NCBI RefSeq assembly: GCF_001612945.1
Contig: NZ_BDBK01000018.1
Location: forward strand, 124,001 to 188,000
Direction: 5' to 3'
Origin: Nocardia inohanensis NBRC 100128
GTDB lineage: Bacteria > Actinomycetota > Actinomycetes > Mycobacteriales > Mycobacteriaceae
DNA length: 64,000 nucleotides
The translations under genes were made by a program, and so were the position numbers. The notes beneath the pieces are model-generated. The model made no database searches. It worked only from the letters and a program-made list of their open reading frames with translations, and was not told the DNA's origin. Position 1 is the first letter of the stretch. Every line of letters begins with the position of its first letter. This document shows positions 29,992 to 39,167 of this stretch, one piece after another.

Positions 29992-30624
29992 ATCAGCACT
30001 GAGACCCGCATCAACGATCGCATCCGCGTACCCGAGGTCCGCCTCATCGGACCGGGCGGCGAGCAGGTTGGGATCGTGCGTGTTGAAGATGCACTACGCG
30101 TCGCCATGGAGGCGGATCTCGACCTCGTCGAGGTCGCACCGGACGCGCGCCCGCCGGTATGCAAGATCATGGATTACGGCAAGTTCAAGTACGAGACCGC
30201 GCAGAAGGCGCGTGAGTCCCGGAAGAACCAAGTGCAAACCGTGATCAAGGAGCAGAAGCTCCGGCCGAAGATCGACGATCACGACTACGAGACCAAGAAG
30301 CGCAACGTGGTTCGCTTCCTCGAAGCCGGTTCGAAGGTCAAGGTCACCATCATGTTCCGTGGCCGCGAGCAGTCGCGTCCGGAACTGGGTTTCCGTCTCT
30401 TGCAGCGGCTGGCCTCCGACGTCGCCGATCTCGGTTTCGTCGAAACTTCGGCCAAGCAGGACGGCCGGAACATGACCATGGTCCTCGCCCCGCACAAGGG
30501 CGCGAAGACGCGGGTGAAGGCGCAGAACGACGCGAGCTCGACCCCGGCGCGCAGCAGCGCTCCGGCCGAAGCTCCGGCTGACGCCCCGGTCGCCGAAGCT
30601 CCGGCGGCCACCCCGCAGCAGTAA
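29992..30624 (+). CDS. infC: Translation initiation factor IF-3 with an ATC start
   Basis: IF-3 binds the 30S subunit, blocks early 50S joining and checks the start codon. The 210-aa product has the conserved STETRINDRIRVPEVRLIG, the linker and the C-terminal domain (PKIDDHDYETKKRNVVRFL, GSKVKVTIMFRGREQ). Its tail is Ala/Pro-rich. Homology begins at ISTETR. There is no ATG, GTG or TTG at the right place; AGGAGG (29982-29987) lies 4 nt before ATC 29992. A non-canonical start is well known for infC and lets IF-3 repress its own translation. It heads the infC-rpmI-rplT operon. Confidence 0.95.
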   Translation: MSTETRINDRIRVPEVRLIGPGGEQVGIVRVEDALRVAMEADLDLVEVAPDARPPVCKIMDYGKFKYETAQKARESRKNQVQTVIKEQKLRPKIDDHDYETKKRNVVRFLEAGSKVKVTIMFRGREQSRPELGFRLLQRLASDVADLGFVETSAKQDGRNMTMVLAPHKGAKTRVKAQNDASSTPARSSAPAEAPADAPVAEAPAATPQQ

Positions 30625-30706
30625 TAACGATCAGCACTCCGAAGGTCCGGGGGCAGTGATTCATCACCCGCCCCTGCCTTCGGCACGAGACAGATAGAGG
30701 ATTTCC

Positions 30707-30901
30707 ATGCCGAAGATGAAGAGCCACAGCGGCGCCTCGAAGCGATTCAAGGTGTCGGGTAGCGGCAAGCTGCTGCGTCAGCAGGCCAACCGTCGCCACC
30801 TGCTCGAGCACAAGCCCTCCACCCGGACTCGTCGTCTGGACGGCACGGAGGTCGTCGCGAAGGCCGACGTCGCTCGCGTCAAGAAGCTGCTCGCCAAGTA
30901 A
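30707..30901 (+). CDS. rpmI: 50S ribosomal protein L35
   Basis: The product is 64 aa, the family's usual length, beginning MPKMKSHSGASKRFKVSGSG and ending with a lysine-rich KADVARVKKLLAK. AGAGGA precedes the ATG. It lies between infC and rplT, the order found in most bacteria, and is expressed with them. Confidence 0.98.
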   Translation: MPKMKSHSGASKRFKVSGSGKLLRQQANRRHLLEHKPSTRTRRLDGTEVVAKADVARVKKLLAK

Positions 30902-31002
30902 ACAAGGCTGAGCCAGCCGCACGCGATCCGTCAGCGGAACGCATAAACCGACCAACCTCCGGGCGCTACCGCCGCGCCCGCCAATCGATCAAGGACTGAA
31001 AA

Positions 31003-31383
31003 GTGGCACGCGTCAAAAGGGCCGTCAACGCTCAGAAGAAGCGCCGTTCCGTTCTCGAGGCCTCCAAGGGCTACCGCGGTCAGCGGTCGCGCCTGTACCG
31101 CAAGGCCAAGGAACAGCAGCTGCACTCGCTCACCTACGCCTACCGGGACCGCCGGGCGCGCAAGGGTGACTTCCGCAAGCTGTGGATCACTCGTATCAAC
31201 GCCGCCGCGCGTCTGAACGACATGACCTACAACCGCTTCATCCAGGGCCTACAGGCCGCGGGTGTCGAGGTCGACCGCAAGATCCTGGCCGAGCTCGCCG
31301 TCTCCGACGCCGAGGCGTTCGCCGGTCTGGTCGCCGTCGCCAAGGCCGCGCTGCCGGCCAACGTCAACGCCCCGGCCGCCTGA
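31003..31383 (+). CDS. rplT: 50S ribosomal protein L20
   Basis: The product is 126 aa. It has the early-assembly core motif ARVKRAVNAQKKRRSVLEASKG followed by RSRLYRKAKEQ and DFRKLWITRINAAAR. L20 binds 23S rRNA early in 50S assembly. GTG 31003 has AAGGA 7 nt upstream. It follows rpmI, and the rRNA methylase gene starts 38 nt later. Confidence 0.98.
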   Translation: MARVKRAVNAQKKRRSVLEASKGYRGQRSRLYRKAKEQQLHSLTYAYRDRRARKGDFRKLWITRINAAARLNDMTYNRFIQGLQAAGVEVDRKILAELAVSDAEAFAGLVAVAKAALPANVNAPAA

Positions 31384-31421
31384 TAACGGCCTGCGTGACA
31401 ACACACCATTCGGAACGACCC

Positions 31422-32219
31422 GTGGAAGCGCTCTCCGAGCGCAATTCCCGGGTCGTTTCGGCCGTTAAGCTCCATCGCGGACCGAACCGCCGCAAGTCCG
31501 GCTTCTTTCTGGCCGAGGGCGCGAACTCGGTCGAGGCCGCCTTGGAGACCGGCCGCATCGAGGAGCTCTTCTTCTCGATGAAGGCCGCCGCCCGCGAGCA
31601 CGAACTGGTCGCGAGCGCCGCCGCTCAGGGTGTGCGCACCACGCTGGTGAGCGACCGGGCCGCGGAGATGCTGGGGGAGACCGTGACCCCGCCCGGCCTG
31701 GTCGCCGTCTGCCGTCTGGTGGATGTGCCGCTGACCTCGGTGCTGGAGTCGTCCCCGCGCATGCTCGCCGTGCCCGTCGAGATCGCCGATCCCGGTAACG
31801 CGGGCACGCTCATCCGTGTGGCGGACGCGGTCGGCGCGGATGGCGTTGTGCTGGCCGGTGATTCGGTCGATCCGCACAACGGCAAGACCGTGCGCGCTTG
31901 CGCCGGAAGCCTTTTCCACGTGCCGGTGGCGCGCTCACGCGATATCGACGCCACTCTCGACGCGCTCGAAGCCGCCGGTATCGCCGTGCTGGCCACCACC
32001 GCGCGCGGCGAAGTGGAGCTGGACGAGGCCGACGAGATCCTCGCCGGACCGGTCGCCTGGCTCTTCGGCAACGAGGCGCACGGATTGGATCGCGCCGTCG
32101 CCGCGCGGGCCACCCATCGCATCCGGATCCCCATTCACGGACGCGCCGAAAGCCTCAATCTCGCGGCCGCCGCGGCCATCTGCCTGTACGCCGGTTCCCG
32201 CGTCCAGCACGCGGAATAG
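31422..32219 (+). CDS. tsnR: TrmH/SpoU-family rRNA 2'-O-methyltransferase (TsnR-like)
   Basis: The product is about 265 aa. The N-terminal substrate-binding part (SERNSRVVSAVKLHRGPNRR) leads to the knotted SPOUT domain with motif 1 IADPGNAGTLIRVADA, motif 2 WLFGNEAHGLD and motif 3 RIPIHGRAESLNLAAAAA. The family methylates ribose 2'-O of 23S rRNA or tRNA using SAM, and the gene sits downstream of rplT as in M. tuberculosis (Rv1644). GTG 31422 aligns with its start (MLTERS...) and has GGAAC upstream; GTG 31395 is the alternative. Confidence 0.93.
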   Translation: MEALSERNSRVVSAVKLHRGPNRRKSGFFLAEGANSVEAALETGRIEELFFSMKAAAREHELVASAAAQGVRTTLVSDRAAEMLGETVTPPGLVAVCRLVDVPLTSVLESSPRMLAVPVEIADPGNAGTLIRVADAVGADGVVLAGDSVDPHNGKTVRACAGSLFHVPVARSRDIDATLDALEAAGIAVLATTARGEVELDEADEILAGPVAWLFGNEAHGLDRAVAARATHRIRIPIHGRAESLNLAAAAAICLYAGSRVQHAE

Positions 32220-32271
32220 GGGAGGGGCGCGGCGATTTAGTGTGCTGGCGGGTTGCCCGTACTCTTAGCCG

Positions 32272-33768
32272 GTGACATCGCCCAGCACTCTGCGGTCCGG
32301 TGCGCTCTCCCTGGCATCCAGCGTGGTGATCGGGGTGGCGTCGGCGGGTCCCGCCTACAGTATTACCGCCACCCTCGGTCTCGTGGTCGCCGCCGTCGGG
32401 TTGCAATCGCCGATCATCGTGGTGCTGGCGTTCGTGCCGATGTTGCTGGTGGCCATCGGATATCGCGATCTCAACGAGGTCGAACCGGATCCGGGCACCA
32501 CCTTCGTCTGGGCGACGCGGGCGTTCGGGCCGTTCACCGGGTGGATGGCCGGCTGGGCGATCGTCGTCAGCGATCTGCTGGTGATGGCGAGCCTGGCGCA
32601 GATCAGTTCGCAGTACACCTTCCATCTGGTGGGGGCCGATGGGATCGGCTCGGACGCGACCAGCATCTGGGTGCTGCTGCTGGGCATCGTGTATCTCGTG
32701 GTGATGACCGCCGTCGCGGTGTTCGGCATCGACGTGTCGGCGCGCCTGCAATCGGTGTTGCTGGCGGTCGAGTTCGGGATGCTGGTGGTTTTCTCGGTGG
32801 TGGCGCTGGTGCGGGTGGCGGCCGGGCATGCCGCGGCCACGGCCGCTTCGTTCAGCTGGGATTGGTTCGATCCCTTTGCCATCGGGTCGTTCTCGGACTT
32901 CGTCAACGCGCTGCTGCTGATGGTGTTCATCTACTGGGGCTGGGATTCGGCGGTCTCGGTGAATCAGGAGACGGTCGATCCGCGGCATACGCCGGGGCGC
33001 TCGGCGGTCCTGTCGACCATCACGCTGGTGGCGTTGTATCTGATCGTCACGGTGGCGGCGCAGGCGTTCGCGGGTGCGGGCACCGAGGGGCTGGGGCTGG
33101 CCAATCCGGATTCGGTCGACGATGTGCTCGGGGCGCTCGGGCGAGCGGTGTTCGGCGACAGCGCGATCGGATCGATCGCGGTGCATCTGCTGTTCCTGAT
33201 GGTGCTGACCTCGGCGGCCGCTTCCACCCAGACCACGATTCTGCCGACCGCGCGCACCACCTACTCGATGGCCCTGCATCACGCGCTGCCGAAGCGATTC
33301 GGGGAGATCGACCCGAAGTACCGGACCCCCGCCTTCTCGACCATCGTGTTCGGCGGGGTGTCGATCGTGCTGTACGTGGGGCTGAACTTCGCCTCGGGCG
33401 GGCGGTTGATCGCGGAGGCGGTGACGGCGATCGGGATCTCGATCGGCGTGTACTACGGCCTCACCGGCGTCAGCTGCGCGTGGCTGTACCGGGACCGATT
33501 CGCCACGGACCGTAGGGCTTTGGTGATGAAGGGCGTCCTGCCCGCGCTGGGCGGCTTCCTGCTGCTGTTCGCGGCGGGCTGGACCGCGGTCACCTCGTGG
33601 TTCAGCGCCGTCTTCGTGCTGGGCGTGGGCACGCTGCTGATCGGCGTGCCGCTCTATCTGATCTTGGCGCGCATCATGCCGCCGTTCTTCCGCGGTGAGG
33701 TGCTGGCGCGCCGGCTGCCCGCGCCGACCGAGGAGATCATCGAAGCGGACGCGCCCGCGCACGGCTGA
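32272..33768 (+). CDS. APC-family amino acid permease
   Basis: The product is 498 aa with about 12 transmembrane helices. The APC signature is present at the start (SSVVIGVASAGPAYSITATLG) and in the mid-part (YWGWDSAVSVNQETVDPRHT). The C-terminus is short and acidic. GTG 32272 follows TACTCT (32260-32265) by 6 nt, so the transcript is probably leaderless. The amino-acid substrate is unknown; the gene stands alone before a convergent TetR gene. Confidence 0.93.
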   Translation: MTSPSTLRSGALSLASSVVIGVASAGPAYSITATLGLVVAAVGLQSPIIVVLAFVPMLLVAIGYRDLNEVEPDPGTTFVWATRAFGPFTGWMAGWAIVVSDLLVMASLAQISSQYTFHLVGADGIGSDATSIWVLLLGIVYLVVMTAVAVFGIDVSARLQSVLLAVEFGMLVVFSVVALVRVAAGHAAATAASFSWDWFDPFAIGSFSDFVNALLLMVFIYWGWDSAVSVNQETVDPRHTPGRSAVLSTITLVALYLIVTVAAQAFAGAGTEGLGLANPDSVDDVLGALGRAVFGDSAIGSIAVHLLFLMVLTSAAASTQTTILPTARTTYSMALHHALPKRFGEIDPKYRTPAFSTIVFGGVSIVLYVGLNFASGGRLIAEAVTAIGISIGVYYGLTGVSCAWLYRDRFATDRRALVMKGVLPALGGFLLLFAAGWTAVTSWFSAVFVLGVGTLLIGVPLYLILARIMPPFFRGEVLARRLPAPTEEIIEADAPAHG

Positions 33769-33801
33769 GCGCGGCCGAACGGCGCGGGCGCACAGGCGGA
33801 T

Positions 33802-34374
33802 TCAGTCCCCGTTCGCCTCGAGATCGCAGAGGATCTCCGCCGCCCAGGGTGCGTCGACGGTATCCGCGTCGGTGACGCCCATGGCCGCCATATCGGTGAG
33901 CAGCATGCCGGTGGCCAGGAAACCGCGAGCGGCGGTCACCGGCGCTCCGGTCAGCTCCCGGATCATGGTGTAGATCTTGCCGAAGCGGCCGCGGATGACC
34001 CGCCCGATCTCCGGATCGACTCCGGCGGCCGCCAGCCCCTGCAAGAAGACCCGGGGCAGGTCGCGCTCGGTCAGGAAAGTCTTGTACTGGTGGCCCATCG
34101 CGGCCAGGCGATCTTCCGCGGTGGCCTCGGCCGGCAGCGTTTCGACGGCGGCCCGGAACAGCTCCTCGATCCGGTCGCAGACCCGGGACAGCACCGCCAG
34201 GAACAGCTGCTGCTTGGTGCCGAAGAGCCGGATCACATACGGCTGCGATACCCCGGCGCGCCGCGCGATCTCATCGGTTTTGGTTGCGGCGTAACCAGAT
34301 TCGGCGAAGGCGGTGATGGCGGCCTGTAGCACCTGCTCGCCCCGTTCGGTGGCGGTCATCCGGGTTCTGGTCAT
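33802..34374 (-). CDS. TetR repressor of the adjacent MFS pump
   Basis: The product is 190 aa. The helix-turn-helix is TDEIARRAGVSQPYVIRLFGTKQQLF. The remainder is helical and hydrophobic (VDPEIGRVIRGRFGKI). AGGAGG lies 9 nt before the chosen ATG; the upstream ATG at 34383 touches it directly. It is divergent from a 14-helix drug transporter gene, and the shared spacer has two related operator elements. This is the standard layout of a drug-sensing repressor. Confidence 0.9.
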   Translation of the reverse strand: MTRTRMTATERGEQVLQAAITAFAESGYAATKTDEIARRAGVSQPYVIRLFGTKQQLFLAVLSRVCDRIEELFRAAVETLPAEATAEDRLAAMGHQYKTFLTERDLPRVFLQGLAAAGVDPEIGRVIRGRFGKIYTMIRELTGAPVTAARGFLATGMLLTDMAAMGVTDADTVDAPWAAEILCDLEANGD

Positions 34375-34404
34375 GCCCCTCATCCTCCTCGATGTGGTCG
34401 CGTA

Positions 34405-34460
34405 TTGACATGTTATCAGTCAATGCATACTCTTCGATTCATAAGTTATCAGTCGATAAC
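34405..34460. promoter_or_regulatory. Operators between TetR and MFS genes
   Basis: GTTATC-N4-GATAAC is a perfect dyad at 34445-34460. A second copy of the element GTTATCAGTC at 34412-34421 lies within TTGAC/GTCAA (34405-34423). Both are in the 103-nt spacer. Confidence 0.7.
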
Positions 34461-34477
34461 AACAAAGGATCGCCGCT

Positions 34478-35881
34478 ATGACAACCACCCTCGCCGCCAC
34501 GCCGAGCCCGGCGGACACCCGGCGCAAACCGCTCGCCGCGGTCATCGCCGCCGTGGGCATCCCGATGTTCATGGTCACCCTCGACAACCTGGTGGTGACC
34601 AATGCGCTGCCGGTCATCAAGACCGAGCTCGGCGCTTCCCTGTCCGACCTGCAATGGTTCGTGAACGCCTACGCGCTCTCCTTCGCCGCGCTCATGCTCA
34701 CCGCCTCCGCGCTCGGTGACCGGATCGGCCGCAGACGCGTATTCCTGTTCGGCATCGCGCTTTTCACCACGGCCTCGGCCGCCTGCGCGGTCGCGACCGA
34801 ACCCTGGATGCTGATCGCGGCGCGCGCCGTACAGGGCTTCGGCGCGGCGGCGGTCATGCCGCTGTCGCTACCGCTGCTGTCGGCGGCGGTGCCGGCGAAG
34901 ATGCGCAGCGCCGCCATCGGCATCTGGGGCGGTATCTCCGGACTGGGCGTGGCGCTCGGCCCGGTGGTCGGCGGCGCGGTCGTCGACGGGCTGAGCTGGC
35001 AGTGGATCTTCTGGCTGAACGTGCCCATCGGCATCCTCGCGCTGCCGTTCGCGGCCCGTATTCTCGGCGAATCCTTCGGCGACGCACGGCGTTTGGACAT
35101 TCTCGGTGTGCTGCTGTCGGCGGGTGGCGTGCTCGCGGTGGTATGGGGCGTGATCCACGGCTCCGATGACGGGTGGACCTCGGCCGGGGTGCTGGGCGGA
35201 CTGCTCGGCGGCGCGGCGCTGCTGGTCGCCTTCGTGGTCTGGGAATGGCGGTCGCCCGAACCCATGCTGCCGCTGCGCCTGTTCCGCTCCCGCGGTTTCA
35301 GCACCATCAACGTCATCATGATCACCTTCTCGATGGGCGCTTTCGGTTCGATCTTCCTGCTGGCCCAGTACTTCCAGGTGGTGCGCGGCTACACCCCGCT
35401 CGAATCCGGTATCCGCACCCTGCCCTGGACCCTGGCCCCGATGTTCGTGGCCCCGCTGGCCGGATTCGTCGTCGACAAGGTCGGCCCGCGCGTCCTGGTC
35501 GGCGTCGGACAGCTGTTCCTGGCCGTCGCACTCGGCTGGATGGCGCTCATCACCAGCGTCGACGTGTCCTACAACTCCTTCCTGCTCCCGTTCGTCCTGG
35601 GCGGTATCGGCATGGGCCTGACCTTCGCGCCCTCCTCCACCGTCATCATGGCCAGCAGCGCCCCCGCCGATCAGGGCATGGCCTCGGGCGCCAACAACAC
35701 CATCCGCGAAGTCGGTGTGGCGCTGGGCATCTCGGTGCTGGCCTCCGTGTTCTCCTCTTACGGTGCGTATCTCACCCCGCAGAGCTACGTGGACGGCCTG
35801 CGGCCCGCCGTCGCGGTCGGCGCGGCCATCGTCGCGGTCGGCGCGCTCGTCGCCCTGCTCCTGCCCGGCCGCAAAGCCTGA
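34478..35881 (+). CDS. DHA2-family (EmrB/QacA-like) drug efflux MFS transporter
   Basis: The product is 467 aa with 14 predicted transmembrane helices. The DHA2 motif TLDNLVVTNALPVIKTEL lies in helix 1, motif A in ALGDRIGRRRVFLFG and motif C in GGISGLGVALGPVVGGAV. It probably exports a toxic amphipath with proton antiport. It is divergent from a TetR gene that shares its operator and ends at a strong terminator. Confidence 0.92.
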   Translation: MTTTLAATPSPADTRRKPLAAVIAAVGIPMFMVTLDNLVVTNALPVIKTELGASLSDLQWFVNAYALSFAALMLTASALGDRIGRRRVFLFGIALFTTASAACAVATEPWMLIAARAVQGFGAAAVMPLSLPLLSAAVPAKMRSAAIGIWGGISGLGVALGPVVGGAVVDGLSWQWIFWLNVPIGILALPFAARILGESFGDARRLDILGVLLSAGGVLAVVWGVIHGSDDGWTSAGVLGGLLGGAALLVAFVVWEWRSPEPMLPLRLFRSRGFSTINVIMITFSMGAFGSIFLLAQYFQVVRGYTPLESGIRTLPWTLAPMFVAPLAGFVVDKVGPRVLVGVGQLFLAVALGWMALITSVDVSYNSFLLPFVLGGIGMGLTFAPSSTVIMASSAPADQGMASGANNTIREVGVALGISVLASVFSSYGAYLTPQSYVDGLRPAVAVGAAIVAVGALVALLLPGRKA

Positions 35882-35900
35882 TAATCGGACCGGCGGATCG

Positions 35901-35933
35901 ACTGTGCCCCAGCCTTTTCGGTTGGGGCACAGT
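35901..35933 (+). terminator. Strong terminator after the MFS gene
   Basis: ACTGTGCCCCA (35901-35911) pairs with TGGGGCACAGT (35923-35933), and G-T pairs extend the stem inward. Confidence 0.85.
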
Positions 35934-36045
35934 GGCATTTTCAGGTCACGGCGGACGCAGTATTTCGATGCCTTTGCTTCCTATCCTGGAGTTACCTTGC
36001 GGTAGCAGTCAGGCTGAGGTCTCCAACTTTCCGCAGGAGGCCGTC

Positions 36046-36717
36046 ATGGGGGCAACCGAGCAGCCGCGCGCGGGGCGAGCCGAACGCCGCATCGGGGTGG
36101 TGGAGAATCACACCGATCTGGTCGTTTCGGCTTTGAAGGAGATGCTCGAGCCGCGTCCGCACCTGAAGGTGGTGGCCGGCGCGATCACCGTGCCGGCATT
36201 GCTGGAACAGACCACCGATCTCGATCTCGTCGTGCTCGATCTGCAAGGGTTGCAGGGCGATCCGACACCGCAGGAGAACGTGGACGCCTTGCGGGCGGCC
36301 GGTATCCGCAATGTGCTGGCCTTCACGGTGGGGGAACGTCCGGCCCTGATCCGGGAGGCGGAGCGCGCGGGCGTGCTGGGCGTGGTCCTGAAGGACGAGG
36401 TCGCCGAAGTGATCGTCGAGGCGATCGGGTCGGCCGCCGAAGGACAGGTGGTGATGTCCACCGAGGGCGCGGCCGCGCTCGACGCCGATCCGGCCCTGCC
36501 CGAACTGACCAAGCGCGAACAGCAGGTGCTGAGCCTGTACGCCGCCGGCGAAACCGCACCGGATATAGCCAAGTTGTTGCAGGTGCAGCCGGACACGGTG
36601 TACCAGCATGTGAAGAGCATCAAGGCGAAGTACACCGCCGTGGGCCGTCCGGTACCGGACAAGACCACACTGCGCGGGTACGCGAGGAAAGACGGCTGGG
36701 CGCCGAAACCGTGGTAG
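36046..36717 (+). CDS. NarL/LuxR-type response regulator
   Basis: The product is 223 aa. The receiver domain has VVENHTDLVVSAL, the phospho-acceptor aspartate in LVVLDLQGLQG and a lysine in VVLKDEVAEV. The LuxR helix-turn-helix is LTKREQQVLSLYAAGETAPD. ATG 36046 has AGGAGG 5 nt upstream. The downstream kinase gene overlaps its stop by 7 nt (GTGGTAG), so the two form a two-component pair. Confidence 0.92.
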   Translation: MGATEQPRAGRAERRIGVVENHTDLVVSALKEMLEPRPHLKVVAGAITVPALLEQTTDLDLVVLDLQGLQGDPTPQENVDALRAAGIRNVLAFTVGERPALIREAERAGVLGVVLKDEVAEVIVEAIGSAAEGQVVMSTEGAAALDADPALPELTKREQQVLSLYAAGETAPDIAKLLQVQPDTVYQHVKSIKAKYTAVGRPVPDKTTLRGYARKDGWAPKPW

Positions 36718-38942
36718 CCCGGGCCGGTGACAGCGGCGACGCGGACCGGATCCTGCGGCTCTTCGCGCGGTTCGTCGGCATCGGCTACCTGGTGTACCTC
36801 GCGACACTGACCCCGCGGATCCGGATCGACGCCCCGTACCTGGATGGATGGTGGACGCCGTACGCGCTGGTCGTGATATTCGGTCCGGGAATCGTGCTCG
36901 CGGCGCTCACCTTCGGCGCCACCATCCGGATGGTTCGATGGAGCGCGAACCTCTGTGCGGCAGGCTTTCTCGCGGGTGTCCTGGCCTGGCCGCTGGCGTG
37001 GAACGGCGAACACCTGCCGGACTCTCCGTGGGTGGTGATGTTCCCGGGACTCGCGGCGCTGGCCGGCGCGCTGATCTGGCCGCCGGTTCGGGCGATCAGC
37101 TATCTCGGGGTGCTCGTCGTGCTGGTGGAGTTGCTGGGGCAGACCCGGATCCCGGAGCAGAACGCACCGCTGCCGTTGGATCTGCTCTTCGGTTTCGGGT
37201 TCTCCCTGACGTACGTCGCGGCGGCATTGGTCGCTGTCCGGACCGGCCGGACCCTGGACGAGACACGCGCCGCCTACAATGCCGCGGCCGCCGAAGCGAA
37301 GGTGACGGAGTTCCGGGAGAAGGAACGGGAAAGGTTCGCGGACCTGTTGCACGACTGGGTGATTCACACCCTCAGCGCGGCCGGTCGCGGGCTCCGCACG
37401 GACAGCGTTCGCCGGCACGCCGTGATCACCCTCGGCAAGCTGAGCCGGATCGATGCCGAACTCGATACCGAACCGGTCGCGGCATCGACCCTGGCGGTCC
37501 GCATCCGGGACGCGATACACGAAGTGCACGAGACGATTCCGGTGTCCATGCCTGCCGACGCGCCGGAATCCGGCCCGCGTTACGACGCGGAAGCCGGTCG
37601 CGCCCTGGTGACCAATACCGCCGAGGCGGTGCGGAACAGTCTGGTGCACGCCGGCGCGCACGCCCGGTGCACTGTTCGAATCCACAGCACCCCAACGGAA
37701 TTACGTGTCACCGTGGCGGACATCGGAAAGGGCTTCGAGCTCGCGAAGGTGTCGAGCCGGACCGGACTGCGCCGACTGTACGAGAGCATGGGTGACCTGC
37801 CGGGCGCCGCTGTCGAGGTGACCTCGTTGCCCGCCCACGGCACCACCGTCACGATGCGGCTGACCCCGCGGACCGAAGTCGTGGAAGGGCCCGCGGCTCG
37901 GCACAATTCGTCCGATGTCCGCATCCTGCTGGGCATGCACACCAAGCGTGCCTGGATCGTCGCCGCGGTGTATCTGCTCGGGGTGGCCGCCCTGGCCGCC
38001 ACGGTGCTGCTGCGCTCTTTCACCGCTTCGATCCTGCTGGTCACCCTTGCCGGGATGGCGCTGCTGGCGACCGCGGCGATTGCGCTGATCGCGGTGCCCG
38101 GTGATCCGCTGCCGTGGGGCGTGACGACGGCGCTCACCCTCGGGTCGCCGGCCGCCTGTGCGCTGGTGACCTGGATGCCGCCGGTGAACACCTACGGTCT
38201 GATGGTTTGGCCGATGAGCGGTTTCACGGGGGTCTGCACCTTCATGTGTGTGCGTGGGCGTACCGGTGCCGCCTGGATCGCCATGATCGCCATGATCGGT
38301 GTGGCCGCGGTCTGGGCCGCTCTCGGTGGACTCGGCGCCGGGGTCGGCATCGCACGCACCTTCGTCAATTTCGGCCCCCTGCTGATGGCGACCCTGTTCG
38401 CGTACACGATTCGTCCAGCCGCCCATGACATCTACCTGCTGCGTGAGAAGTCCGCGCGTAGCTTCGCGGTCACCGCGGCCACCGAGGACCTGATCGCGGT
38501 GCGTGAGCGGCGGGTCGCGCAGCTCGACCGGCGAGCCCGGCCGCTGTTGCGGCAGATCGCATTCGGTGACGAGTTCACCGGCGCCGACGCGCTGGAGTGC
38601 CGGAATCTGGCGTCCGCGCTGCGCGCCACTTTGCGCGGGGCGGCGCTGGTGCATCCTCGGGTCGACCCTGCCGCGGAGGGCGCGCGGCTGCGCGGTGTGA
38701 AGGTGGATCTGCTGGACGACAAGGGAATCGACGACATCGGCGATGCCGCCAGGGACGCGTTGCTGGATGGCATCGCGGCCGAACTCGAACGGGCGCGGGC
38801 CGGGCGCGTCACCATCCGCATCAACCCGCCCGGCCGCGCCGAACTGGCGACGGTGCTGGCTCGTGACGGCGCGCAGGTCCGGCGGATCGCATTCGATACC
38901 CGTGGCCATCCGGTGCCGGCGGTCGCCGGGCAGTGGCGGTGA
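36711..38942 (+). CDS. Tandem membrane histidine kinase with a degenerate second half
   Basis: The product is 743 aa. Residues 1-178 contain several transmembrane helices. A DHp-like helix with the presumed phospho-acceptor His214 (ADLLHDWVIHTLSAAG) follows, and the ATPase domain (about 290-395) has EAVRNSLVHAGAHARC and GTTVTMRL. A second membrane block (about 410-565, WIVAAVYLLGVAALAATVLL) follows and then a soluble tail without any N, G or H box. Two membrane-plus-soluble units are therefore fused, the second with no visible catalysis. GTG 36711 overlaps the regulator stop. The signal is unknown. Confidence 0.85.
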   Translation: MVARAGDSGDADRILRLFARFVGIGYLVYLATLTPRIRIDAPYLDGWWTPYALVVIFGPGIVLAALTFGATIRMVRWSANLCAAGFLAGVLAWPLAWNGEHLPDSPWVVMFPGLAALAGALIWPPVRAISYLGVLVVLVELLGQTRIPEQNAPLPLDLLFGFGFSLTYVAAALVAVRTGRTLDETRAAYNAAAAEAKVTEFREKERERFADLLHDWVIHTLSAAGRGLRTDSVRRHAVITLGKLSRIDAELDTEPVAASTLAVRIRDAIHEVHETIPVSMPADAPESGPRYDAEAGRALVTNTAEAVRNSLVHAGAHARCTVRIHSTPTELRVTVADIGKGFELAKVSSRTGLRRLYESMGDLPGAAVEVTSLPAHGTTVTMRLTPRTEVVEGPAARHNSSDVRILLGMHTKRAWIVAAVYLLGVAALAATVLLRSFTASILLVTLAGMALLATAAIALIAVPGDPLPWGVTTALTLGSPAACALVTWMPPVNTYGLMVWPMSGFTGVCTFMCVRGRTGAAWIAMIAMIGVAAVWAALGGLGAGVGIARTFVNFGPLLMATLFAYTIRPAAHDIYLLREKSARSFAVTAATEDLIAVRERRVAQLDRRARPLLRQIAFGDEFTGADALECRNLASALRATLRGAALVHPRVDPAAEGARLRGVKVDLLDDKGIDDIGDAARDALLDGIAAELERARAGRVTIRINPPGRAELATVLARDGAQVRRIAFDTRGHPVPAVAGQWR

Positions 38943-39167
38943 ACGCCGGCCCATACCCCCAACAAATGGGAATGTTGCCGGGACTGTGCCGGTCGTAATC
39001 TGGAACGCGGGAAGTCGAATCCCCGGAGATGCAAAGCAATACGAGGCGGCGAGCGCCGGCCTTCCCGAGCACGGCTCGCCGTCGCGCACATGCGGCAACT
39101 CGAAGACTCGATGCCGTGGGCTGGCTTACCGCCACGGCGCGATCGCTGTACGGCGAAGGGAAGAACC

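Noticed and set aside
32155..33762. 535-codon minus-strand frame opposite the permease
   Set aside because: It is rich in Arg, His and Asp in a way typical of antisense frames of membrane proteins, and has no family match.
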